Assembly (NCBI GenBank): GCA_029582265.1
Contig: CM055837.1
Coordinates: 19,008,967 to 19,072,966 of the forward strand
Origin: Zoroaster sp. YZ-2022
Taxonomy: Eukaryota > Echinodermata > Asteroidea > Forcipulatida > Zoroasteridae
Direction: 5' to 3'
DNA: 64,000 bases
The notes under the pieces were generated by a model. That model was given only the letters and a program-made list of their open reading frames with translations, was not told the origin of the DNA and did not search any database. The position numbers were made by a program, and so were the translations under genes. Below are positions 46,717 through 59,660 of the stretch, piece after piece; position 1 is the first letter of the stretch, and each line of letters opens with the position of its first letter.

Positions 46717-46875
46717 AGATACGGCATTGATTGAAGGACTGAAGTGACAAAACCAATCACATGGGGCAATTTTCTATTTTTGAGTAATTAAATGGAACAA
46801 TTTCTCAACACAGATGCCTGCGTAGTGCCTAGAATATTCTTCAATCAACACAGGAAATGATGTATATTTTGTTTC

Positions 46876-46930
46876 CAAACGGACGTCTGACCCAAACGGA
46901 CGTCTGACCCAAACGGACGTCTGACCCAAA
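46876..46930 (+). repeat. 17-bp tandem repeat, three units
   Basis: AAACGGACGTCTGACCC repeated three times, followed by a partial unit. Confidence 0.85.
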
Positions 46931-48062
46931 CCGAGAGACAATTCTACACGAACTAATGAGGTAAGTGTTTGTTGTTGAACACTGGCACAAAACACCACGT
47001 GTTTGCGCCCTCTTGTGAACTGTCATGCAAAAGACCGTAGAGTTGTCAATGTTACTCCAACCATCCGAAATAATATTTTTAATGGGGTCGGTCTGCACAC
47101 ATTTCTGTATATTTATATATATATATATATACATTAAGGCATTATGAATCAAATCTCATTCGCATGCCATATGCAATATTTGATGCAATAGCAGTCAAAG
47201 TACAACATTTAAAAATTGTGCATAGACACATCTCGCTTGGAAAGACGTCCAGACGCCATATGCAGTAATCCTACAGATGAGATGTGTTGATCGAGGGCGA
47301 GCACGCCCTGTTTCCGAATTTCCACGAACATTTTCTATGTAATCCACATTGCCTTTGCATGGCAAAGCTTTATTCAGTTTTATGTCAGACCCTGATATTA
47401 GTGTAAGTGTAATATTGTAAACCATTAATTTTGGTGATGTATGTTCTGAGTCATCCAGTAGTGGCAATAATGTAATCAAAACGAACCAAATATGGGACAT
47501 ACAGTGTATTTTTGCAATTTGATACATTACGTCCTAAACCTTCGGTAGACAACTGGTAGCCGTTGGACTGGTCACCTGTCAGACGCCATTACCTCCCAGT
47601 ATTTTATATTCACAAACTTATCAGTTACAATTCATACATAATTATGCACAAACCATGCATCTTGACCGCGAACACAAAATGCCCAATGCTTTCCCCTCAC
47701 ATCTACCTTCTGCAGCATACACTGTTTCCTTGACAACAACACGCGATGGTTATAATGAGTATATTGACGCCGTAGAAAATTAACCATCTCAATGAAAATG
47801 CAATGGGCTTCGTTCTTGTAATGGCTTTTCTCGGAAAGCACCGCATGCGGAACATATTGTGGTAATCACAAATCTTGGTTGGCCAAACCACACATATCAC
47901 ATCATAAAAAGGCCCATCCTTTCCTGTGACTCTAATTAGAACTCGGTCAGTTTGAGGGTCATGTTTTCAAAGATTATAATTTTTGGCTGGACAATCAGAT
48001 TAAAAAACCCTGCTTGATAGAAGGTATGATCGAATAATAAGTGGTTTTGTGTAAACCACACA
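46931..48062. other. Unassigned sequence
   Basis: A TA dinucleotide run at ~47109-47133. No recognisable gene. Confidence 0.4.
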
Positions 48063-48063
48063 A

Positions 48064-50015
48064 TTTATTTATTTATTTATTTTATTTATTTATTTATTTA
48101 TTTGGACTTACACTTTTACAACAGTGGCACTCGGCCAAAAGGCGGTGCGTCCGACACACATACACATAAATAATACAAAACACATTTAAAAGCAAATTAA
48201 CAAGATACAAAAATGTGTGATGATACACTCTCAGCTTTGACGTCGTAGGTGTTGTCCAGAACAAGGGATGCACGCGCGACACCAAATCTGAGGGTGTACC
48301 ATCAATCATATAGCTATCAATGACCATTGGAACCCAAGTTGATTTAAAATGAGTTCTAGAAAATATAGTAAAAATATAAAACATATAAATAAAATTACAG
48401 CAACGAAGTATGCAAGAAGAGATTATTTACATTGTAGTCCGAATAATATCGGATCTCAATTTCCACGCACGCGTAACATATGATTTACAGAAAGTATCAA
48501 ATAATGAATAAATTATATCGGCATTTTCTATATTACAGAATATACTTGAGGTGCTCCCAAGTGTGAGATGATATTTAACATCTAAGCTGCCGGATATAAA
48601 AAGCTCCCATATATCATAATATTCATTTGACATAAGATAGTTTTCTAACTTTGTATATTCTTCGGATCTAATATTATTAAGAGCATGACATGTAAACAAG
48701 AAGTGTCTAACATCTTCAATACCTGAGTTACATAGGTTGCATGTACCGTCATTATCTGCCGTCCAATTTCTAATTCTGCGATTGAGTGGAAGAGTGTTGG
48801 AGCGGAGTTTAAATTTGAGACTGACGCCATGGAAGTCAGTTTTATCAAAGATAACTTTCTAAACATGGGCGATCTTTGATGGTTACATAATCAGTTAGTG
48901 AAGATTTGGAGCAAGCTTCTTCCAACCAATCATTATCTGAAATATCCATAAGTACGCGCTTAATCGATTTAGCCAAGTGCGGATCGAAAAGGGGCTCCCC
49001 AGTTTTCGCACAGTCAAAAATTGTATTCAAGTCGCAGCTGGTAAGGATATTTTGAGCGCTATTTAAAAATTTGAAGCGCAACTGATTAAATTCGCAGCCA
49101 AGGCTAAGCATAGTAAGTAAGAGGAGCTTGGGCCAGCGATGCATTTCCATATTAATAACTCTAGAGAGGTATTTCGCCCTCGCGATATTATGAAATGTGG
49201 AAAGAGGCGACCAGCCGAGATCGCCGTAGAGTGCAACACGCGGCGTATTGCGTGGAGCCTTCAGAATATGTCGCGCCATTTGCGATTGCAAGTTTTCAAT
49301 TCTGTCAAGATCTGACTGGCTACAGGACCATACAGCACATGCATAATTGATCGACGGTAGCGCAATCGTCCTCCATAGTATATCCCCATAATAAACGCGA
49401 TTATAGTCGTCAAAGTTGGCGATAATAGACTTTATGTAAGCAATCAGTCTACTCCCTTTTTTAACAACTTCATCAATATGTGCATGATCCGATAGATTGC
49501 GAGATATATTAACACCCAAGTACTTATAAGAATCGACTTCCGAAATCAATCTATCACCAAGTTTCCATAATTTGTCTTTGTTAACCCTTTGACCTGTAAT
49601 TAAGACATTGGACTTATCGTCATTAAAACTCAGTCTCCACTCATTTGCAAAATCGGCAGCTAGGTTTAACATACTGTTAAGTTCATTCTCGTCATAGCCA
49701 GTAAGACAACATCGTCTGCCCAAAAGAGGCTTCCCACACAAACATCGTGAATTCTTACCCCTAAATCATGAGCCTTGAGTAATTTAGTGAATTCGTTGAT
49801 AAAAATAGAAAATAAAACCGGAGACAGGACACAGCCCTGTTTTACCCCTTCAGTCACTTCGAAAAATTCCGTATTAATATTCCCAAATTTAACCCGAGCC
49901 TGGACATTATCGTAGAGTGCATCGATTAATCTCAAAATTCTACCCCTTAACCCTGTATTCCACGCTGCCATAAGAAGACCATCTCTCCAAACTGTGTCCA
50001 CACAAATGATTACGT
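48064..50015 (-). pseudogene. Decayed non-LTR retrotransposon (reverse transcriptase C-terminal half)
   Basis: Minus-strand LINE fragment. It begins at DTVWRDGLL (RT block A region lost upstream) and has GVKQGCVLSPVLFSIFINEF, the catalytic block as FWADDVVLLA (Trp where Tyr is usual), NEWRLSFNDDKSNVLI and YKYLGV, then the thumb with LPSINYACAVWSC and YGDLGWSPL, and a C-terminal zinc-binding-like CNLC...HFLFTC motif. There is a frameshift near 49680-49740 and a frame break near 48845-48870, so it is dead. The 3' UTR ends in an (AAAT)n tail (48064-48105), which marks the true 3' end. The 5' end is truncated. Clade within the CR1/Jockey group is uncertain. Confidence 0.88.
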
Positions 50016-51995
50016 TCAAACATGGATAGGCCCAAGCTATACCAGTGTGTACATATACATGGCCAACTTACCCCATTCAGCACACATGAATGAATAAATT
50101 CACACCACTGGTGTAGCCACGACTGAAACTATTATTAAAATAAAGAAACGGTTTTGTTGGTCGTTTGTGTTCTGATTATGATCTTAATCAGTGCTGACTA
50201 GGGTCCGAACTAGATATTATAAAGAGAGACTTATAGGTCGGGACCTCTGACAAAATATCTCAATGTTTGAGAAAATTTCAAAAGGAATGTAGGACATCTC
50301 AAACATTGTGTCCTTTCACACGAAGCTCATTTTGTAATATTTCTCAAACATTGAGAAAATGTTAGCTTTTTTTCGTCGTGTGAAAAGGGCTTTGGTCCCA
50401 AATACGTCGCCACGCCCACTTAATACAACATCACGCCCACTAAATATGATGCCACGCCCACTTAAAAAAACCCAAGACAAAGCCAACTTGTGCGAATTAT
50501 AATAAGACATGCATCCGGATAACTTGAAGGAACTTTATGGGGTGTATATGTTAGTAATTACCCAAAAAGCTTACTATATGTTTATAATAAGATGGTAAAT
50601 ATATGGGGCCAACAATTCTGAGAAATATTCTAGAAAACATGAATACAAATGGATGATACAAATGAAATGGATTACTATTTATCCATTAGAATGAATACAA
50701 ACAAGTCTGAATGCATTTTAATTTTTACTATTTTCTGTTAACAATGCAATGAAAATGAGCTGTAATTTTCACATGTTGGTTTGTATACATTTTGATTTGT
50801 ATGAAGTAGGCTATATGGATGCATTTACGGCCGTGCAAGGAATCTAATATATTGGATGTTTGATTGACAGCTGTCGATTCATCATTTCAGTTTGTTAGGC
50901 TGTCAAGGGTGGACATGCGCGAAAACGGTTTTTCTACGTATAGCTACAAGCCAAGTGCCTCATCGGCGGAGGGTTTGAACACTAACGGTCAAAATAACAG
51001 TTTTAACTTTTGGTTGCGATTCGAGGATATTTCAGTTGTCCAAGGATCACGAATCCCTCTCCCAGTACGAAAAAAACAAAACCCATGGCGTTTTTCGATT
51101 TCGAGAAAATTGACGCGTGACTGTACTGGGAGCAACTTTCATCAAGAGTAAATCAATGCTCTGTTTTTGCAGCCATCGGTAATTCAATGAACATTTAGTG
51201 TTCCCGTTTGACAGGCAAAAACCTCATTTGACCTATGTAGTCTAGTTTCGAATCGAATTATTCTATTACCCTTTCAAGTAAAAAGTCTTATATAGACCAT
51301 AACTGAAATGACATCATATGTTTATATTAATAGAGACCTCTTTTGAATTGTGACAGAGATAAAAATTATAATCATAGCGCCCTCATTTGTAGTGTGGCAG
51401 TCAAAATATGTAGATTGAATGAAAGACATCATCATAAAATCTGAAGGCAGTTTTGGTGATATTTGGGGCCAGCGCTCACCGACCCAGCCATTTCTAACGT
51501 CTTGGGGCGGTTATTTATGTATAACTGTCCATCCGCGTTCCTTTCTCTGAGGTTCATAAATTATAATTCGCGCGGTGATTTAGTCACAACGGAAATCAGA
51601 TTGAGCCCCAAGCGCTGAGTGGCATTGTGAAAGTCTAAACCAAATGTGGTGATATTCACAAAAAGTAAATCCTTCTCGGAAATAACATCCGGCCTGTTTA
51701 AAATGAACATGGTTAATTATGTTATCCCAGAAGCGATGGGATTAGTGTCTGACCGTCTTTCTTGAGTGCTGCCTGCGTACGCTAATATTATTTATTACTT
51801 AGTCTACTGCAGTTGAAATTAACATAACTGTATGCATCCCTGCTGCAGACATCATCTCCCACACACGTCCACGAGACACAACCAAGACAAGATGGTAAAT
51901 AGGCTGAGCCCTTTATAATTGTATAGAATCAACGCTGTTATCATTGTGTTTCGTTTAGGGAATTAGACCAAGATGGCCATAGCGTTACTATTGTC
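50016..51995. other. Unassigned sequence with a RepB fragment
   Basis: RepB words at 50595-50845 (ATTAGAATGAATACAAACAA, GGATGCATTTACGGCC). Short CACGCCCACT repeats at 50410-50462. No supported gene. Confidence 0.4.
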
Positions 51996-52117
51996 TTAAA
52001 GGGACAATATTGTCACGATCAACAGGGCATGGAATCGGAGGGCTAGTTTTAGATTAACTCAGTGAATGAAAATAATACCCCACATGATAAGGTCATATAT
52101 GATATTGTCACTTTTAA
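51996..52117 (+). mobile_element. RepA MITE, copy 7 (internally deleted)
   Basis: TTAAAGGGACAATATTGTCA, ACAGGGCATGGAATCGG, CCCCACATGATAAGGTC, then directly GATATTGTCACTTTTAA. About 120 bp, lacking most of the right arm. Confidence 0.82.
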
Positions 52118-52624
52118 ATCGTCATTATATTGACGGCCTTTGGATTATGCAGGAAATTAGTATTTTCTGAATAAATGAGTTAAAGAAATAAAATGTACAT
52201 CAATATTAAAATATGAGAACAGAGCAAAACTGAAGATGAAAATATTTTTTTTATCTTAAAAGTTAAGCCTGCCGTGTCTCCCCGACTACGCTTTGACAGG
52301 ATGTACGCTACTGCCAAACAGCCCTGGGCTAGTCTACGATCCAAAGGTCACTTGATACTTCCAACGTTGACCTTTGCTTAACCCACTCTATCTCTTATCT
52401 CTTAGATCCGGGGTTATGGACCATTACCAGTGGGCGACGTGTACTCGGTAAAAACAAATTTCTGTGACATAAATCAGTGTATTCTGTACTTAATCAAATG
52501 AACCCCCTGAGTAGTGTAGAAGGAAAATGTTTCTTGAAAATGGTTATACATGTATCTCGGTACATAATGTTTTGTTCCCCCAATGCTATCATTGTATATT
52601 GTTTGTATTCATGTTTTTCTTTGT

Positions 52625-52673
52625 TTCTGCGCCTTGAGCGCCCAGCAGGGTGGATATGTGCGCGCAACAAATC

Positions 52674-52714
<41 letters not shown>
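52625..52714 (+). mobile_element. SINE/LINE 3' tail fragment with (TTA)n
   Basis: GCGCCTTGAGCGCCCAGCAG, GGATATGTGCGCGCAACAAA then (TTA)n. Resembles the SINE 3' end (GCGCCTTGAGCACC...GCGCTATATAAG) but is diverged. Confidence 0.55.
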
Positions 52715-52725
<11 letters not shown>

Positions 52726-52984
52726 CAACCAAAAATCAACTTCCTACTCTATGTTTTGCATTTTAATATTACCCGAGGATATAACAACTTGGTGAATTAA
52801 TTGAGTCTTCATGACTTCACAGTGAGTCACCGGCAACATTTTCCATGCACGTCGACACAAATCTTCATGATCTTCTTCAGTGGATTCTGTTAATTTAGTT
52901 ATGTCAAGATATATTGATTCTTATTGCCATTTGAAGTGTTCTTTAGCTTGTTATAAATAATCAGCTCAATGTATACTTGGTTTA

Positions 52985-53335
52985 AAGCCACTATACACTG
53001 TTGGTAATCTTGAAAGCAAAAATGATCACAGATTAACAGGAAACTTGATGTCAAGTTGATGATGGTATCAAACATCCCTTGAAATATTTCTGTGTGAGAT
53101 GCTTTTGTACAATTAATCAAATTATTTGGCAAATGAATTGTTGTCTTCCAGAGACGTAAATTCCACGTTGGAATGAAGACAATCAATCTTAACGCATTTC
53201 AGTATTTTCTTGTATTTTACACAGTGAAGTAAGCTGAACCATTCACAGGTTTTTGTTTTTTTTATACATATTCCTTGATTTGTATAACATGGATGTAATT
53301 ACAGACATTTTACTAAAAGTGTATACTGGTTGTAA
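52985..53335 (+). mobile_element. RepB copy, long form
   Basis: About 350 bp: CACTATACACTGTTGGTAAT, TTGATGATGGTATCAAACAT, AAATTCCACGTTGGAATGAA, TTAACGCATTTCAGTATTT, AGCTGAACCATTCACAGG, CATGGATGTAATTACAGACA. One of the best unamplified copies for defining the element. Confidence 0.7.
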
Positions 53336-54519
53336 CCAAGATTTTGAAATGTGTAACTTACGGTACCTTTGCGTGTGTATTACAAACAAAAACGGGGTGT
53401 CCATTAACCAAATATGGCGCCTGTTCAAAAGGCACCCGTATTTAGTATCATGTAATACTATGCGACGACCTGGAAAAATTAATGAACGTAGATTGTGACT
53501 TATTTTGTTGACCAGGGGATGAATGTTAGATACAGTTCCTATAATCCTTGTGAGTATAACGAATGTGTGCTGTGTCAGATCACTCTATTAGATTGTAATT
53601 TTTAGTTTGGGAGACCGTGGCACGGTACACACAATCTAATGAAATCTGAGTCACGGTCCTAGCCGTCTTAATATTTAACGAACTGCATATGGTAATTCCA
53701 AGTGTAAAATTTCTATTGTACTTTTCTGTATTCCTACCCTTCTCTCCTACGTCGTGTGGGATCATTTGACAAGCGCAGTTGAAATTGATCGCACAAACTA
53801 CTCGTTGAAAAATCAAACGCACCACCTCGTTCATCAGTAGATGTGTACATCGTAGGTAGATAGCAAACCATCACTGTGTGGTAAATGAACAAACAGATTG
53901 AGTCATAGTAACAGTTTATAATACTGATCTCAATTAAAATACAATGAAATGTCACGAAAATTATATTCCTTGTTTAATATAGGCCTACTTCAAGGAAATA
54001 AATGTCAGTATAATTTGTTTTTAGCAGTTGTTGGGCCATTTATTCCGATTTATTGATATTCCGATTCATTCATCAGAAATTTATGCACTTTAAACTAAGA
54101 TCTGATGTTAGATCTGTTTAAAAAGAGGATACACGTTGTTTTCAAGTAGGCGTAATCACATATGAGATGAAATTATATCGTGTACACGGGTTATTGTGAT
54201 ATCAAATAGCCTAAACATTCATTATTTCTAAATCGCTATCTTTTTAAAGAAAAACAATCTGTGATCAAGATTGAGATAAAGCTTTCACTTTATTCTTACA
54301 AAGAATTATCAAACATTTTACAATAAGTGTAATTCCCCTTCAAAACTTGTTTATTCGGCCTTGTTTTTGATTCGTTTGAAACCAAATTTAATTCGCTTAT
54401 CCAAGCTTTATTACTGATAAAAGTAAACGATGTGAATATTCCAAAAATTAGTTGATATTCGCAGCTCGTGACACAAGATTTTAATTCATTACTGCCAATT
54501 GATTTACCAATCTCCCGCT
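53336..54519. other. AT-rich sequence, nothing recognised
   Basis: No gene or clear repeat; short open frames only. Confidence 0.4.
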
Positions 54520-55013
54520 ACCGACACGAGGGTAATCTTGTGAAGAACACCACTGGAGTTGCTCTAATGTGATCCAGGGTACCAGGGATGAGCAGCGCCA
54601 TGTCAGACGGTCGCTCTCGCTCTTACATACCGCGGGGGCTGCACGCGCGTATTAGAAGCATCGCTTATAGGAACTCACGATCACTCTGCGGGAGGCGAGA
54701 GCTAGCTGCAGTAGATTATGAGGTCTGGGAGAAGACAAAGTCTTTCCCACTGTCTCCCCTAATAAGTGCTCCGCACCGAGAGAAAACCTCGCTTCAGGCA
54801 CCGCATTTCCCTCTTTGCAACCGGGGAGGTTGCGGTGGTTCTCAACCCTCATTTTGGTTTTACCCGTGGTTTGCAAGGAAACATACTGGTGCATATCATT
54901 ACTCCTTAAACGCCACTAGGAGTACTTACACAGCGTGATCGTTATTGTGTTCGTGCACAGCAGTACGACCCATCTCGCACTTGACAGAGCCCGGACAAAC
55001 AGAGCCAGTAACG
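54520..55013 (+). other. Possible 5' exon ending in a splice donor
   Basis: A GC-richer, apparently unique block ends CCAGTAACG|GTAAGTAAT, a strong donor. It contains a 116-codon open frame (54588-54938) without a recognisable domain, so if it is an exon it may be untranslated. No partner exon is identifiable in the remaining 9 kb. Confidence 0.2.
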
Positions 55014-57132
55014 GTAAGTAATTTTATAGTGTATGTACAATGTTAGTGTATATCTCAAATCCCATGTTTTACTTAATTTTGCATTAGAAAATATTAAGCA
55101 AATAACCATGATAATCTTGCAGTCCAACATGCTATGTAGGCCTACTGGTAGCTCAATTTTACTGAACAGACACAGGCAATGTGAAAGGTATAAACACCAC
55201 CGTATGTGGTGATTATGTTAAAACTGTAGTTAATTTCTGATTATAGACAAAATCATTTTGATAATTAAACAAATTTATCGTCATTGAACGGCTATTAAAT
55301 CAGGAAAATCATAAAGAAATTTGTTGGCAATTTTTCAACAAAAATGTAATTTTTTAAAATGAGTACTGTAGCTCGTATATTTCATTATTTTGGGTGTTGG
55401 GTTGTCACCGTTTTCGAATATCTGAAGAAAAATCAAATGTAGCGAATCCCCATCGACGAAGGTATTTTTTAAATTACGAAACATATTTCTTCACTCATTC
55501 TATTCATTAACCCAAACCAGCCCCTATCCTGCAAAATCCTCCAAGTGGCACTTTTTTGGACAAATTCAGCACTGTTGAAAACAGGTACTTTCACCTCTTC
55601 AAATGAGACAAAATTACTATCTGGCAAGAAGTTCTGGCTATAAGTGCTGAATATGAAAGATCAACGAAAATGCATGGTGCATTTTGAAGATAAGGGCATG
55701 TTTCCAAAAGTGCACTGATGGATTTTGGAGGATTCAGGAAGGTTTCTAGCCAGAATACCTAGGGGTTAGGGTTAAATATACACCTGCGCTTTTAACAAGT
55801 TGCAGCGCACTAAGATAGTACGTGTAATATATAACAGAACAGTCTAAGAGGCTCTCAACTGCCTGACAGCAGGTGTTATGTCGTAGCGTGCCATCAATAT
55901 AAGCACTGTTATAAATTACAGCTAGTGTACTATCCTACCACAGGAGATCAGTCAGGCTGATCCTTGAAGTATAGCTGCGCAGCTGATTGAAGACCTGGAG
56001 TAGCCGTTGGTAGATACTTTTCTGATAGTGTGACGCATTCAAAGTTTCACTGTTCCTTTAACACCTTTCGAAATTGTTTTTCTTCAGTGACATGACAGGG
56101 TTAAGATTTTGTTCAACTTTCGCAGTCAAAGTTAATCATTGAGAAATGTTAAAATATTAAAATGAGGAGAAAAAACTTAAACCTGTCTTGTTCTACTGCA
56201 TCACAGTATACACTAAAAACAATGTTTTAAAGGGACCAGGCTAGCATACATACGACACGTGACTTTAAGAGTTAAAGCACTTGAAGCTTAAAAAGTCACG
56301 TAATGCACCTAATTTTAGCAGTGCAGAAAACATGGCGGATATTTGAGGGATGTTGAATAATACTTGAAGACTCTTATACATCTGTCCACTCATGAACAGG
56401 CCGTGTTATGACGCCCAATCAGGCTAGTTTGCACAAAAATTAGTTTACGATAGTAAAATCATGATTTGTAATTAAGCATTCAGTTAAAACCAACATTTTA
56501 CTGAAAGGAAGACAATTCAAATACCATTTTGAAAGACCTCCCAACACGTAAAGTTGTTTTCTAGTGGCTGTATGACTCATTTGTTGTGAAAGGTAGCCAT
56601 GAATACTGTCGAAGGAAACTTAACGAAGCTGTTAACCAATAAGTATTTTGTCCTTGAAAACTGTTTTTGTTTGGATTTTAATATTTAAATTGATTAAGTT
56701 GAAACTTTTGCAAAACAAAAATCTAGCTATGAATTGTTGTCACCGACTTGACAAATATCACGTTCACTTGGCAGCGTGACAGCTGGTTCTACACAATGTT
56801 TGTTTCTTAATTATTCTATGACGCAACACTTACAAAATGGCTGAGTGATTGTGTTAACATGACGTCATTACTTTGTCTCTCTATAGACTTTCACAGTTCC
56901 AACATCTAAGTGGATTGTGGTGTAAAACTGATCACAATATTAAACTTCCCTAGAAATATTTTTTCTGAAGTGCGGTTTTTTAAAGAAAATCTTCCCTTTA
57001 AATAATATTTTTCTGAAGTGCCGTTTCTTTAAAGGAAATTGAAATAATGGGCACTTTAGGAAAGGATACTGTTTAGTAAATTCCACGAAAAAAGTTTATA
57101 TATTTTAACTATTTTCTCGTTCATTTTCTCGA
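55014..57132. other. Unassigned sequence with a foldback pair
   Basis: Complementary blocks at ~55505-55550 and ~55725-55775 (TTAACCCAAACC...AAAATCCTCCA and its counterpart GGATTTTGGAGGATTC...GGTTAGGGTTAA) form a foldback like that at 36832-37593. RepB words precede the satellite (~57020-57130). No gene. Confidence 0.45.
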
Positions 57133-58045
57133 GTAAGCATACTCAGAAGTACCTTCCCTTCAATGTATATCTCGATTCAAAGAAAGTAAGCATTCTCATA
57201 GAAGCAGTTTTGCCAACGTTACCAATATTGTACCTTCCCATCTTGATTCAAAGCGGGTAAGCATACTCATAGAAGCAGTTTTGCCAACATTACCAATGCT
57301 GTATCTTTCCTTCAGTGTATATCTTGATTCAAAGAGAGTAAGCATACTCACAGAAGCAGTTTTGCCAACATTACCAATGCTGTATCTTTCCTTCAATGTA
57401 TATCTTGATTCAAAGAGAGTAAGCATACTCATAGAAGCAGTTTTGCCAACATTACCAATGTTGTCCCTTCCCTTCAATGTATATCTTGATTCAAAGAGAG
57501 TAAGCATACTCATAGAAGCAGTTTTGCCAACATTACCAATGCTGTACCTTTCCTTCAATGTATATCTTGATTTAAAGAGAGTAAGCATACTCATAGAAGC
57601 AGTTTTGCCAACAATAGCAATGTTGTACCTTCCCTTCAATGTATATCTTGATTCAAAGAGAGTAAGCATACTCATAGAAGCAGTTTTGCCAACATTACCA
57701 ATGTTGTCCCTTCCCTTCAATGTATATCTTGATTCAAAGAGAGTAAGCATATTCACAGAAGCAGTTTTGACAACATTACCAATGCTGTATCTTTCCTTCA
57801 ATGTATATCTTGATTCAAAGAGAGTAAGCATACTCATAGAAGCAGTTTTGCCAACATTACCAATGCTGTACCTTTCCTTCAATGTATATCTTGATTCAAA
57901 GAGAGTAAGCATACTCATAGAAGCAGTTTTGCCAACATTACCAATGTTGTACCTTCCCTTCAATGTATATCTTGATTCAAAGAGAGTAAGCATACTCATA
58001 GAAGCAGTTTTGCCAACATTACCAATGTTGTACCTTCCCTTTAAA
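57133..58045 (-). repeat. 81-bp satellite array 3
   Basis: The largest and most regular array: about 11 units with 81-bp spacing (for example starts near 57420, 57501, 57582, 57663). Units differ by scattered substitutions such as TGTACC/TGTCCC/TGTATC and CTTCCC/TTTCCT. The 267-codon and 255-codon frames on the two strands reflect the 27-codon period. Confidence 0.96.
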
Positions 58046-58332
58046 TAGCAATGTGTAATAACAGCGCCGGTTATTTTTCAGAAAACGTACTGGGAATTAG
58101 AAGACCATTATAATACTACGCGTGTTTGGTTTTATGCAAATGTGTTTAAGCTAATTTGTATGAACTGTGTGAACAGGTGTTCAGTATTGACATCATCAGT
58201 GATTTCATTATCTTGCCTTTGGATGATTTTATTCCTTCATTAAGATACATATTCCTTGTGAACCTTTATAGGTAATTCCATAGTTACTCACGATACATTT
58301 TTGAGGTATTAAGCCCATTATTAATGCCATAA

Positions 58333-59015
<683 letters not shown>

Positions 59016-59328
59016 CCTTATATATTTCACTCATAATTTGTTCACAGTAGTTGCATAATACACAGACCTTACTCAGCACAAAAAATAATTTCAGAAATTT
59101 GTTATATGTACGCTGTATAAAAACGTCGCTTTTTCTCTTATAGCGTACATAGGCCTATGACAAATTTATATAACAAATTTCTGAAATTCTTATTTTGTGC
59201 CGAGTAAGGTCTGGCTATAATGCAACTACTGTGAAAAAATGAGTGAAATATATATTATGGCATTAAGAATGGGCCCAAAACCTCACAAATGTAACGTGAG
59301 TAACCATGGAATTACCCTTACTATAAAG

Positions 59329-59660
59329 TCATTCTATTTTTATTTTATTTATTTTTTTTTTAATCTGAACATTGGATTTTTCCCAGTAGAAGGAAGTACA
59401 TTTGTCACACAATGATTAACTGGGACCGTGAATACAGAGTTTAGTTAGTGTATACAGGAATATATAATAAAACAAAGTTACCCAGTTACAAAATAATATT
59501 CGGATGGGACATTAAGCCGTGTGTCCCGTGTTGTAGATTATTAAAGTAATGCACGTAAAATAACCCAGAACACTTATCGTGGAAGAATAGGGGTTTACCT
59601 CGGTGTTTCTGGATGACGTAGGAAGCGCCCTTGTTTATAGGTTTTCTCGGGCTTCCAAGC
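59329..59660 (+). repeat. Probable retroposon-derived 3' fragment
   Basis: GGATGGGACATTAAGCCGTG, GTCCCGTGTT, AACCCAGAACACTTATCG and GGGGTTTACCTCGGTG resemble a conserved 3' segment seen in many invertebrate retroposons. T-rich low complexity lies at the other end. Family uncertain. Confidence 0.35.

Noticed and set aside
46312..46769. Pro-rich and Gly-rich proteins
   Set aside because: Low-complexity CCCACC tract read in several frames.
57196..58048. Long opposing open frames (267 and 255 codons) as repeat-protein genes
   Set aside because: They exist only because the 81-bp satellite period is a multiple of three, and both strands stay open equally.
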